Positions 16,251-25,053 of a stretch of DNA of 64,000 bases are shown here, in pieces. Position 1 is the first letter of the stretch; every line of letters starts with the position of its first letter. The notes beneath the pieces are model-generated. The model saw only the letters and a program-made list of their open reading frames with translations, was not told where the DNA came from and searched no databases. The position numbers were made by a program, and so were the translations under genes. The stretch comes from Spirosoma pollinicola (GTDB lineage: Bacteria; Bacteroidota; Bacteroidia; Cytophagales; Spirosomataceae), in assembly GCF_002831565.1 (NCBI RefSeq), contig NZ_CP025096.1, positions 3,015,027 through 3,079,026 of the forward strand. Direction: 5' to 3'.

Positions 16251-17294
16251 TCAGGTCAATTCAGCGGGTGTTACTTTAAGCGTGATTCGCCTGTTGGCTC
16301 GCAACGCCAACAACTGAACCGGACGACCTATACGTTCGTCCGTTAACAGCCGGTGAAGATCATCCATTGTGGCAACGGGTTGCCCGTCAAAACCGACAAT
16401 AATATCCCCCTGTTTTAGCTCACTGTTTCCCGCTACCCCATCAGCTTCAACACTGGCAACGACAACACCTGTTTTTGTTGTTAGCTGGTTGTAGAGTCGA
16501 ATGCGTTCTGTCAGATTAATAAGCTGACCAGCAATACCCAGATAACCCCGACGAACGCGACCGTGCAGAATTAATTTGCCCGCTACAAACGCAGCCAGAT
16601 TCGATGAAACGGCAAAACAAAGCCCCTGAGCGGGTAAGATGACAGCCGTATTTACACCAATAACATCGCCATTCGAATTTACCAAAGGTCCCCCCGAGTT
16701 ACCAGGATTGAGGGCCGCATCGGTTTGAATAACATCATCAATGAGCCGTCCCGACTCTGAACGTAAGGTTCGCCCAAGCGCACTGATCACACCAGCAGTC
16801 AGAGAATATTGAAACCCATATGGATTACCGACCGCAATAGCAATCTGGCCGACCTGCACCTGTTTGGAATCGGCAAACCGAATCGCTTTCAAGCCGTCGG
16901 CATAAATTTTAAGCACGGCAATATCGGTCGCCGGGTCACAGCCGATCAGCGTTGCTTCCTAGTCCTGTGTAAATTCATCACCGGGAAGGGCAACCTCAAT
17001 CTTACTGGCTCCAGCCACCACATGATTGTTTGTAATAATGTAGCCGTCGGTAGAAATAATAAACCCCGATCCTGTGCCACCCGCTTGTTGTCCCGGTCGC
17101 CCTTTATGAACGTCGACGCTGGACTTTTTTGTCGGCTGAGCGCTCACTTTGATCTGCACAACCGATGGGCTAACTTTTTTAGCAACTGTAACTACTGTGT
17201 TCGAATAGGCATCCAGCAGAACGGAATCAGGTTCCGCCCTGCCAGCCGCTGACTGTGAGGCCGAGTCGGCAAATGTTACAAAATTAGTTTCCAT
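16251..17294 (-). pseudogene. HtrA/DegP-like serine protease interrupted by one amber codon
   Basis: One continuous reading frame of 347 sense and nonsense codons is broken only by TAG at 16961-16959 (codon 112). Before it: residues 1-111 with the His of the triad ([11 protein letters not shown]). After it: EATLIGCDPATDIAVLKI (triad Asp), GNSGGPLV (triad Ser) and a PDZ domain (GYLGIAG ... KQGDIIVGFDGQPV). Both sides align without any gap to the S1C protease plan, so a single nonsense change (or a base-call error) is the simplest reading. The N-terminus has no signal peptide. The downstream part could be re-initiated from GTG at 16916 but would lack the catalytic His and Asp. As written, no active protease is made unless the stop is read through. 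Confidence 0.85.
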
Positions 17295-17599
17295 TACGTA
17301 TCTCGTTTACATGTACATCCTGACTTGCTCATGAACTGTTCCAGTCTGGACTTTAGGAGGATACAGCCTTACCTGACCGACATTCTGTCATTGGATAACC
17401 CATTATACCAGCCATCACACGGTGATTAACTGCGAGATACAGCCACACTTCGGTTAAAATGACAGGAATTCAACTCAATAGGTTTTACGGCCAATGGGTA
17501 GACCCGCAACATACTTTAGCGTTTTTTTAGTAGGATACGGCTCAGTTGGTCTTAGAGTGACATAGATGCAGCATAAGCTAAACCTGAAGGTACTCTTAC
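17295..17599. other. Divergent intergenic region
   Basis: About 300 bp between the HtrA-like pseudogene and the esterase, which are transcribed away from each other. It must contain both promoters. A tactttag box near 17510 resembles the Bacteroidetes -7 element but lacks a matching -33 element. Confidence 0.35.
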
Positions 17600-18499
17600 A
17601 TGAAAAACATACTGTCTTGCGGGCTTTTTCTCTCTTTCATTTTCCCCGTGAAAGCGCAGCGAATCAATGACTCCATACAGATTGAGGGTCATTATCGGGC
17701 ATTTCATTTCAATAAGCCGTCGCAATCCTTTCGTCAGCCAAATCTGATTTTTGTCCTGCATGGGTCAGGAGGAAACGGTCTGGGGATGATGACTGCAGCC
17801 ACTAAGATGGAGAAACAGGCCAGTGCACAAAATACCCTGGTTGTGTATCCGGATGGCTATCAACGATACTGGAACGAGTGCAGGAAATCATCTCCGGCAG
17901 CAGCCAACCGCGAAGATGTGAATGAGCAGGCTTTCTTCAAAGGCATGATTGAGTACTTTAGCCAACGCTATCAGATTCAGAAAAAACACGTTTTTGCCGT
18001 GGGTACGTCGGGCGGAGGACATATGGCCTATAAGCTTGGCCTGACCATGCCCGCTTCGTTCAAAGCTATCACCGCTATTATTGCCAATCTGCCCGATACG
18101 GATAATATGGACTGTGTTCCCTCCGGGAAACCGGTTGCTATGATGATCGTTAATGGTACAGAAGACCCCATCAATCCATACAATGGAGGGCTTGTCATGC
18201 TGGGCAACAATGTGAACATGGGAACCGTGCGCTCCTCCGAACAGACGCTGGCTTACTGGGCCGATCTGGCCCGCTACCACGGCAAGCCAACGGAAGAAAC
18301 CCTCGCCGATACCGACCCCACCGATGGTAAACGCATTGAACGATATACCTATAAAGCCAAAGGAAAGCCCGAGGTCGTACTTCTAAAGGTAATTGGTGGT
18401 AAGCACGATTACCCGAACGACATTGATGTTCATCAGGAAGCCTTCACCTTTTTCATGCGCCAGATTGGCCAGAGCACCCCTAAACCAGCTAACGAATGA
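17600..18499 (+). CDS. Secreted alpha/beta-hydrolase esterase (LpqC/PHB depolymerase-like)
   Basis: 299 residues with a signal peptide cut after VKAQ. LIFVLHGSGGNG forms the oxyanion region, VGTSGGGHMA carries the nucleophile Ser and IGGKHDYPN the catalytic His; the Asp is probably in MIVNGTEDPINPY. This is the pattern of the LpqC / feruloyl-esterase / PHB-depolymerase group, which removes ester-linked side groups from polysaccharides or hydrolyses polyesters. The stop overlaps the start of galM (ATGA, 18496-18499), so they are translationally coupled. The pairing with a mutarotase favours a role in plant polysaccharide use, which is an inference. Confidence 0.85.
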   Translation: MKNILSCGLFLSFIFPVKAQRINDSIQIEGHYRAFHFNKPSQSFRQPNLIFVLHGSGGNGLGMMTAATKMEKQASAQNTLVVYPDGYQRYWNECRKSSPAAANREDVNEQAFFKGMIEYFSQRYQIQKKHVFAVGTSGGGHMAYKLGLTMPASFKAITAIIANLPDTDNMDCVPSGKPVAMMIVNGTEDPINPYNGGLVMLGNNVNMGTVRSSEQTLAYWADLARYHGKPTEETLADTDPTDGKRIERYTYKAKGKPEVVLLKVIGGKHDYPNDIDVHQEAFTFFMRQIGQSTPKPANE

Positions 18500-19644
18500 A
18501 ACTCTTTTTTTATGCCTCCTGCTTTGCGTTGGCACTAAACGTTTTACAAGGCCATGCCAAACCTATGCCAATCCAACCCATAAAACAGGAAGCAGGTATC
18601 GAAAAAACACCGTTTGCCAGCTTCCCGGATGGTCGGCAGGCGGATTTATTTACACTGAAAAACAAAGCAGGCATGACCGTCCAGATTACCAATTATGGCG
18701 GCTATATCGTTTCCTGGACGGCTCCCGATAAAGCCGGGAAATATGAGGACATTACGTTAGGAATGCCCGCATTTGCCGATTATTTAAAAGGAACACCCAG
18801 CTTTGGCCCCATTATCGGTCGGTTTGGGAATCGTATTGGCGGTGCCAAATTCTCGCTTGACGGAAAAGACTATGTGCTGGCCGCTAACAATAGGGCAAAC
18901 CACATTCACGGTGGACGAGTCGGGTTCGACAAAAAACTATGGACGGCAAAGCCCGTTACCGGCAATGAGCCTGCTTTGCATTTAACCTATACCTCTGTTG
19001 ATGGAGAAGAAGGCTATCCCGGAAATTTATCCGTTGAGGTGGTTTACACGCTCCAGAAAGACAACTCATTACGCATAAGCTATAAAGCAACGACCGATAA
19101 GCCAACAGTCATTAACCTGACCAACCATGCATATTTTAATTTATCGGGCATGAAGCGGGATGTGTTGGGCTATGAGGTTCAGATTAAGGCCAATTCGTAC
19201 CTGCCCACCGATGCCGGCCAGATTCCAACCGGCGCCATTGAACCCGTTGCCGGAACGCCGTTTGACTTCACGAAACCAACCGTTGTTGGCGACAGAATTA
19301 ACGACACAACGAATGTTCAAATCCGATATGGCTCGGGCTATGACCATTGTTGGGCTTTTACCGATAAATCGACGAAACTGAAACTGGGGGCAAGCGTTCA
19401 CGACCCCGAAAGCGGCCGTTTTATGGAAGTATACACCACAGAACCGGGCGTGCAGCTCTACACGGCCAACCACCTGAATAACCTCAAAGGGAAAGATGAC
19501 GTAGTGTATAAACGTCGCTTTGGCATCTGTCTGGAAACCCAGCACTTTCCCGATTCCCCTAACAAGCCCAATTTCCCAACGACCACGCTAAGGCCGGGCG
19601 AGACCTATACAAGCACAACTGTGTATAAGTTTTCAACTAAGTAA
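18496..19644 (+). CDS. galM: Aldose 1-epimerase (mutarotase)
   Basis: 382 residues, with an apparent signal peptide, as is common for Bacteroidetes periplasmic mutarotases. Family motifs: ITNYGGYIVSW, GPIIGRFGNRIGGAKF, NHIHGG (His), NLTNHAYFNLSG (catalytic His), GYDHCWAF and GVQLYTANHL, and FGICLETQHFPDSPN near the end with the catalytic Glu. It interconverts alpha and beta anomers of galactose or glucose. Its start overlaps the esterase stop codon. The gene ends before a 62-bp perfect palindrome. Confidence 0.95.
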   Translation: MKLFFYASCFALALNVLQGHAKPMPIQPIKQEAGIEKTPFASFPDGRQADLFTLKNKAGMTVQITNYGGYIVSWTAPDKAGKYEDITLGMPAFADYLKGTPSFGPIIGRFGNRIGGAKFSLDGKDYVLAANNRANHIHGGRVGFDKKLWTAKPVTGNEPALHLTYTSVDGEEGYPGNLSVEVVYTLQKDNSLRISYKATTDKPTVINLTNHAYFNLSGMKRDVLGYEVQIKANSYLPTDAGQIPTGAIEPVAGTPFDFTKPTVVGDRINDTTNVQIRYGSGYDHCWAFTDKSTKLKLGASVHDPESGRFMEVYTTEPGVQLYTANHLNNLKGKDDVVYKRRFGICLETQHFPDSPNKPNFPTTTLRPGETYTSTTVYKFSTK

Positions 19645-19665
19645 GGGCTTAAGTAGATAAAATTA

Positions 19666-19808
19666 ATAATAAGCCAGTTGGTTCTGATTCGTTTTTGTCA
19701 TCCCGACGATAGGAGGGATCTTCGGTAAAGCGGAGAGTTTCTTCTCTACCGAAGATCCCTCCTATCGTCGGGATGACAAAAACGAATCAGAACCAACTGG
19801 CTTATTAT
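19666..19808. repeat. Perfect 62-bp inverted repeat element
   Basis: Arms at 19666-19727 and 19747-19808 are exact reverse complements over all 62 positions, with a 19-nt loop that can fold further (ggagag/ttctc). The 143-bp unit lies between the convergent 3' ends of galM and the kinase-pyrophosphorylase gene. There is no open reading frame in it. It looks like a palindromic interspersed repeat or MITE-like element, and would also act as a strong bidirectional transcript end. Confidence 0.92.
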
Positions 19809-19903
19809 CATGAATTTAGAATTTAGCACTGACTTTACCCATTATTTACGTTAAGTCTGGCTGTGTTGGTTAACATTCAAATACCCTGCCTGAACCGTTG
19901 CGG

Positions 19904-22900
19904 CTATACAGTGCCGGGAGCGGCAAACGTACACAGCGAGGCTACGTGCTCTTTACTGCCGTCAATTACCCAGGAATCTAGCTGGGCCGGATCTTTCATC
20001 TGCTGACCCCGATAGCGGGGCACCGCAATGTAGCCGCACTTAACATCGGCCAGTGCCGACATATCGCTCCACAGTTTTTCTATCTGCGCAACCGGATAAA
20101 TGTCTTCCTGCCCATGTCCCCAGCGGTATTTCACGTCCTTGATGGTAACATAAGTGGGTATCCGATGGGCAACACTCCGCACCGCTTTGGCCAGTTGAGC
20201 ATCGTCGCCGGTTTGCAGGTCGGCGCGTGTCAGACCAAAGAGCTGGAGCAGTGGATCGACCTGAATCCAGGTCGTATTGGTGTTATAATAGCTTAGGTTT
20301 AATTCGTCTTCTTCTCTGGGCTGGGCCAATCCCTCCAGCAGGCGAACCTGGCCGTTTACCCGCGCCAGTCCACCCCCACGGTCTTCAATGCGACGGGGCA
20401 CGACTTCGAACGTGAGTGCATCTCCCGATTCGAGATGATGCCCAAGAATGGCCGGATCGACATCGGCACCGAGGGTATCGACGTTATGAAGCATAATCGT
20501 TTCTACCGCTGGATTCTCGGCGAGCAATTTTGCCAGCGTGCCGTTCCGCAGCAGGTTAGACACTTCATACCAGTGCCCCAGGGGCGAAAACCGTTGAGCG
20601 GCAATATTATCGACATAGTCACTGCCCTCCCCTTTCGACTTCGCCCAGGCGATCATGGATTGCCGCACAGAATCCCGAACTTTCTGTTTGTGCTCGTCAA
20701 GCGTTTCCTGCGGCATTTCTTCCCACAAAAACCGCAAATCACGCTCCATCGGCACAAATCGCTGGCCTATTGAGCGGCCAGGCGATAGATACGTTGCACC
20801 TTTATACCCGAAGTTGTCCGTTTGTTCCAGTTTTTTCCGGATAGGCTCATGCGTCAGGTAACTGGTTGCCACGAGGTGCGGAATCACGGCTCCATAACGC
20901 TCGGCAACTTTCCGGGTTTTGGCCAGATGTATTTCCAGAAAACTCCGGTGTGCCCCATCAATATCGACAAATGGATTGATGGCCTTGATCACCCCCGCCC
21001 CTTTTGTCCAACGGCTACCGACACCAGCAGCCAGACTTAATATAGCGACTTTGCCAGCCCGAATGGCCTCTTCGCCAACCTGAGTAGCCGACGTTAATGA
21101 GTCATACAGGACAAGATCTTTCGGCTCAACATCGTCAATCGTGGTTTCAGCCGACAGCCGGTTGCGGGCCAGTCCTATCCGGCCTTTCTGCAGTTCTTCC
21201 CGAATTTCTCCATGCTGAATATAATCGAATCCGTTCTCTTTCTTTATACGGTCTGCTTTCTCGTTTTCGGCGCTTCGGTTGCCCTGCGAGGTGGGGTCCG
21301 ATACCTTGAACAGATTACTGACAATAGTTCGCAGGAGTGGATAGGCCAGGTTGTTTTTATCGCAATAGGTAGTAAAATAGTCGATCTCGGCCCGGCGAAC
21401 GTAGGGAATGGAATTAGGGTCTTTCCGTACCAGTTCCGACACCTGAATGCCGTAATACTGCTCCGGCATCAGGGCTTCATTGCCTTGGTGCAGTGTTGCC
21501 CAGGTGCCATTATTGTTGATGCTCCAGTTATAGACCACCGGCTCCATGGCAAAGGGCAGGGAGTCGGATAACTCATTTTTCGTTTTGCGGAGCATCTCCA
21601 GCACCTGAAGTTTATATTCCTCGTAGCGGTCCGGATTCACAAACATACCCATCCCCCCGCCAGACATACCGCCCAGCATCAGGAACCCGTAATAATCGTC
21701 GCCAATCTGCTGTTTTGCTTTGGCAATGATCTGTTCAGTAAAGTACGTCGATGCCCAGGGAATGATCGTTTTAATAGGAAACTCCCAGTTACGGGCTGTA
21801 TTGGCCCCTAACTTCTTGATGTCTCCCTCCTTGATGGCACCCAGTATATTATCGAAAATCTGGTTCGTTTGCTGGCGGGCAGCCCATTCGTTATGGCCCC
21901 GAAGCAGGTACTTTTCGGTTACCATTTCCAGAATCGGGCCAACGTTGGATGCCATACCGCCGTGCATCAGCACCAGCGAGTTCATTAGTTTCTCCTGAAT
22001 ATCGGGATGTACATCAGCTCCCTGCAACACGCGGTGGCGAGGTAATAACGTGCCCCGGCTAATGCCCGATTCCGGGTCACCTTCCTGCGCAAACGTACCC
22101 TGAATGGCTTTGATGCCCGGCCAAACACCACCGGAGTCCTGCCAGCCACCGCCCGAGCCACCAATCCATTCGCCCAGAATAGCTCTTGACGCTACCAGAC
22201 GCCGTTCGCTTTCCTCTAAACCACCTTCCAGTTTCCGGGTTTGGCCCGTTGCCCGCATCAACAGGCTGATGATCGAGCCTAGCAGGTTGGTCGAGACGGC
22301 AAAGCGCGAGCCCTTTGGAATATCGTTTACTTTCGTGACCAGTTCAATACCCATGCCGGGGGCTACAATACGGGTCAGGATTTCGGCCAGCGATTGATTC
22401 GTACCTTCAAAAGAGGGCGGAATTAACCCCGACGCGATAACCCCGGCTTTGACCAAACTCAGGTAATCATTACCGAAATTGAACAGATCGGCAAGGTCAT
22501 GAATATCTTTGGTAGTATTTAGATCAACGCTGGTCAGGCGCAGTACCGGTTCAGAAATAACCCGCACATAACAATGCAGAGGTGGCCTGATGTCTTTATC
22601 ACGCCCAAAAACGCCGAGATCAATAGACACATTGATGACGCGCGCGCCCTCGGGGTAATCCATCCCCAGGAAAAAAATATCAGACCAGCCACTGTGGGTC
22701 AAGTCCATCCGAACAGACGTTTGCTCGTGCAGAATGGGGTAAAAAAGGGAATTGTCCGGACGTTGCAACAGGTTCGGATGAATACGAATCGGGTGTTCGG
22801 CCTGATGCCCTACCCGAAACATCCACTGGTTTCCTTTGCTGGATCGAACGCTTTTACGAACCTGATCGGCCAGGATCTGGAAAGACAAGTGATGATAGCT

Positions 22901-23254
22901 GTCAGCTAACGCACTAAACAGCGTTGCATTAGGCCCGTGTTTATCTAAATCATGTAAAAATGTGGCAATAGCGTGGTCAAACCGGCGCGACAGTAAGTCC
23001 TCAAAACCGGCATATGGAATTTTGCCGATAGCCGGTGTTTCGTTGGCCTCCATCAGGAAAAACCGAAAACCAGCATACAGGAAGAGAATCGCTCTAACTT
23101 TATCGTACAGGCTGGGTGTGGACTTTCTGAATTCATCCAGTTCACGCAGGTCTTTTAACAGGTTACTGGCCGATAGATTTCGGCTTAAGTCAAAAAAGGA
23201 TCGGTCGCGGGTCTTGGAATCAGCAGAAGTAATTGTTTCTATAAAAACATTCAT
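19904..23254 (-). CDS. Fusion of GHMP sugar kinase and UDP-sugar pyrophosphorylase
   Basis: 1,116 residues. The middle part has GHMP-kinase features: an ATP-site-like segment at about 309-338 (IPKGSRFAVSTNLLGS), SGGGWQDSGG at 367-376 as in the L-fucokinase/heptose-kinase branch, and a Gly-rich C-terminal motif LGGMSGGGMGMFV at about 527-539. The C-terminal part (about 735-1110) has the UDPGP/UAP nucleotidyltransferase start LSLAAGVGSRWTKGAGVIKAI. The first 200 residues I do not recognise. The plausible role is sugar to sugar-1-phosphate to NDP-sugar in one polypeptide. This resembles Bacteroides Fkp in logic, but with kinase first and a different nucleotidyltransferase family. It is 75 bp downstream of a GalU-like gene on the same strand. 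Confidence 0.8.
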   Translation of the reverse strand: MNVFIETITSADSKTRDRSFFDLSRNLSASNLLKDLRELDEFRKSTPSLYDKVRAILFLYAGFRFFLMEANETPAIGKIPYAGFEDLLSRRFDHAIATFLHDLDKHGPNATLFSALADSYHHLSFQILADQVRKSVRSSKGNQWMFRVGHQAEHPIRIHPNLLQRPDNSLFYPILHEQTSVRMDLTHSGWSDIFFLGMDYPEGARVINVSIDLGVFGRDKDIRPPLHCYVRVISEPVLRLTSVDLNTTKDIHDLADLFNFGNDYLSLVKAGVIASGLIPPSFEGTNQSLAEILTRIVAPGMGIELVTKVNDIPKGSRFAVSTNLLGSIISLLMRATGQTRKLEGGLEESERRLVASRAILGEWIGGSGGGWQDSGGVWPGIKAIQGTFAQEGDPESGISRGTLLPRHRVLQGADVHPDIQEKLMNSLVLMHGGMASNVGPILEMVTEKYLLRGHNEWAARQQTNQIFDNILGAIKEGDIKKLGANTARNWEFPIKTIIPWASTYFTEQIIAKAKQQIGDDYYGFLMLGGMSGGGMGMFVNPDRYEEYKLQVLEMLRKTKNELSDSLPFAMEPVVYNWSINNNGTWATLHQGNEALMPEQYYGIQVSELVRKDPNSIPYVRRAEIDYFTTYCDKNNLAYPLLRTIVSNLFKVSDPTSQGNRSAENEKADRIKKENGFDYIQHGEIREELQKGRIGLARNRLSAETTIDDVEPKDLVLYDSLTSATQVGEEAIRAGKVAILSLAAGVGSRWTKGAGVIKAINPFVDIDGAHRSFLEIHLAKTRKVAERYGAVIPHLVATSYLTHEPIRKKLEQTDNFGYKGATYLSPGRSIGQRFVPMERDLRFLWEEMPQETLDEHKQKVRDSVRQSMIAWAKSKGEGSDYVDNIAAQRFSPLGHWYEVSNLLRNGTLAKLLAENPAVETIMLHNVDTLGADVDPAILGHHLESGDALTFEVVPRRIEDRGGGLARVNGQVRLLEGLAQPREEDELNLSYYNTNTTWIQVDPLLQLFGLTRADLQTGDDAQLAKAVRSVAHRIPTYVTIKDVKYRWGHGQEDIYPVAQIEKLWSDMSALADVKCGYIAVPRYRGQQMKDPAQLDSWVIDGSKEHVASLCTFAAPGTV

Positions 23255-23329
23255 GTTGATTTAAAATAAGAATACTATTGTATGTAGAAGTCTTGGCTTA
23301 GTTAGATAAAATCATTCTGGTTCAGCCAC

Positions 23330-24289
23330 TTACTGAACCAGTTGAGCCTTTCTTGTATTGGCTTCGGCCAGGAGTTCTACCATTGATGTGAGGGTTTCGT
23401 CATGGGCTAGTCCCGCGAGTCCAAGCGCCATTTGAGCCCTTAATAGCCCTTGCCGTCCGCTTAAGTCATAGCGATTGCCTTTCACCTCCAGAGCAAGGTA
23501 TTTTTCGGTATCGGCCAGTTCCTGTAAAGTTGGCGTCAAGAGAATATTCTTACCTCCCTGGGCGAGTTGTTTTTCAAGAATCGTAAAAACAGTAGGCGTA
23601 AAAACGTGCATACCGAAGAAACAGAGGTAATAACCAACGCGCAAACCTGGGGTTTGGAGTTCTAGTTCAGCTACGCTGAGGGAGGGTTTCTCGATCAGTT
23701 TTTCAATCTGATACACCCCCGTCATGTTGGGTACATGCTTTCCGGTAAGGGTACCATATCGGCCAATCTGATGCTCGATGGTGGGGTTAACCGCCGACAC
23801 CGAGCAGTTTTCCTGCATAGCAAGTTCAATTAGCTGAGCAGCGCACCGTTTATTAATGAGGTTGGAAACGTACAGATAGTCACCCAGCAGCAGCAAAAAC
23901 GGTTCATCATTGACAAACTCTTTGGCGCAATGAACGGCGTGACCGTAGCCAAGCGGCTCTTTCTGCTCGGTAAACTGAACCCGGCTAATGAGGTTATCGA
24001 TTTTTTCGGCTTCCTCTCGTGCCCAGTCAACGCTTTTATACGATTTAACCAGGTTATCCCGCAACGATGTAAAGGCATTAATATAGCGTTCGCCATCGCC
24101 GGGGGCACAAACGACACAGATTTCTTCAATGCCACTCAGAAAAGCCTCTTCGGCAATGGCTTGAATAACGGGTTTGTGCAACCCATCAATATCGATGACC
24201 GGAAGCATGGCCTTTTGTATCGTGTCGGCTACCGGGTATAAACGTTCTCCGCGCGCAGCTGCGGTAATTACGGCTTTTCTAACTTTCAT
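23330..24289 (-). CDS. GalU-like nucleotidyltransferase
   Basis: 319 residues with the plan of UTP-glucose-1-phosphate uridylyltransferase: ITAAARGERLYPVADTIQKAMLPVID (nucleotide loop and KxMLP), EQKEPLGYGHAVHCAKEF, LLLLGDYLYV (metal-binding Asp in place of GDD) and LIEKPS. The signature loop reads AARGERL instead of AAGxGTRF, a notable deviation that could affect activity or nucleotide choice. It is first in a two-gene unit with the kinase-pyrophosphorylase fusion, so both probably serve the same NDP-sugar pathway. ATG at 24289. Confidence 0.82.
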   Translation of the reverse strand: MKVRKAVITAAARGERLYPVADTIQKAMLPVIDIDGLHKPVIQAIAEEAFLSGIEEICVVCAPGDGERYINAFTSLRDNLVKSYKSVDWAREEAEKIDNLISRVQFTEQKEPLGYGHAVHCAKEFVNDEPFLLLLGDYLYVSNLINKRCAAQLIELAMQENCSVSAVNPTIEHQIGRYGTLTGKHVPNMTGVYQIEKLIEKPSLSVAELELQTPGLRVGYYLCFFGMHVFTPTVFTILEKQLAQGGKNILLTPTLQELADTEKYLALEVKGNRYDLSGRQGLLRAQMALGLAGLAHDETLTSMVELLAEANTRKAQLVQ

Positions 24290-24417
24290 TTTTCAAAGAG
24301 TATCAGACGCCGAATATAAGGGAACATGCCTGATTTAACCAGATATGCCAGTTAAATGAGTTAATAGATAGGGTAAATTCTAATAGATAACCATACCTTG
24401 AGTATAAACTATTCTAT

Positions 24418-24558
24418 TTATGGCCATAAATCATCCATAATATCATCCCAGGTAATATCGAATTTATCACTGGTAATGTCAAGAGAATCAAACCAATTGG
24501 TCCGGATGTAAGCGCTCATACCGATGAGCGTGAATAGAAAAATCAAGAGCGTTTTCAT
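24418..24558 (-). CDS. 46-residue membrane-anchored acidic small protein
   Basis: ATG at 24558, stop TAA at 24420-24418. The N-terminal MKTLLIFLFTLIGMSAYI is a single hydrophobic helix or uncleaved signal anchor; the C-terminal part is acidic and Trp-rich (DITWDDIMDDLWP). It lies between the TonB-like gene and the GalU-like gene on the same strand, 30 bp after the former, so it is likely co-transcribed with it. I know no family for it. Confidence 0.55.
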   Translation of the reverse strand: MKTLLIFLFTLIGMSAYIRTNWFDSLDITSDKFDITWDDIMDDLWP

Positions 24559-24588
24559 GAGTTGAATACGTTTAAGGTGGCAATTAAT

Positions 24589-25053
24589 TTAGTCGAGACG
24601 AAATGTGATTGGCAATTCAACAAGGTGGCTAACGGCCACACCTGACCGGTGTGCCGGATACCAGCGAGGCATTATGGATACGGCTTTAACAGCGGCTAAG
24701 TCCAGTAATGCCCCCCGGGACTGCACCACACGAATGTCGGTTATAAGGCCGCTGGGCTTTACCCGAAACTGTACCCGAACGGTTCCTTCATTAAGCGTCA
24801 GTCGAGCCTGAGCCGGGTATAGTTCCAGGTTGCTCAGGTGCTGTTGCAACGCCTGTTTACCCCCCGGAAAAAAGGGTTCATTGCTCAAAGTAGCAAACTC
24901 GTTAAATACCTGACCAGACGGTACCGATTCGAACATACTCTGAACATCCATAACAGGCTTGCCATTATCTACCAGAACCGGACCAATTACCTGAGCATTG
25001 GCGAGTGTACTCAAAACCGTTGCATAAGCCATAACTAAAGGAATCGTTTTCAT
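24589..25053 (-). CDS. Exported TonB C-terminal-domain protein
   Basis: About 154 residues from the ATG at 25053, which gives a signal peptide (MKTIPLVMAYATVLSTLANAQ). Residues about 70-150 match the TonB C-terminal fold (GTVRVQFRVKPSGLITDIRVVQSRGALLDLAAVKAVSIMPRWYPA). It lacks the N-terminal membrane anchor and proline-rich spacer of a classical TonB, so it is a periplasmic TonB_C protein of the kind that is frequent in Bacteroidetes, not necessarily an energy transducer. Upstream of it is a gene-free region of about 960 bp. Confidence 0.8.
   Translation of the reverse strand: MKTIPLVMAYATVLSTLANAQVIGPVLVDNGKPVMDVQSMFESVPSGQVFNEFATLSNEPFFPGGKQALQQHLSNLELYPAQARLTLNEGTVRVQFRVKPSGLITDIRVVQSRGALLDLAAVKAVSIMPRWYPAHRSGVAVSHLVELPITFRLD

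Noticed and set aside
16959-16961. Amber codon as a possible pyrrolysine or programmed read-through site
   Set aside because: HtrA-type proteases do not carry such a codon, no stem or conserved context is seen, and Bacteroidota normally lack pyrrolysine; nonsense mutation or base error is simpler.
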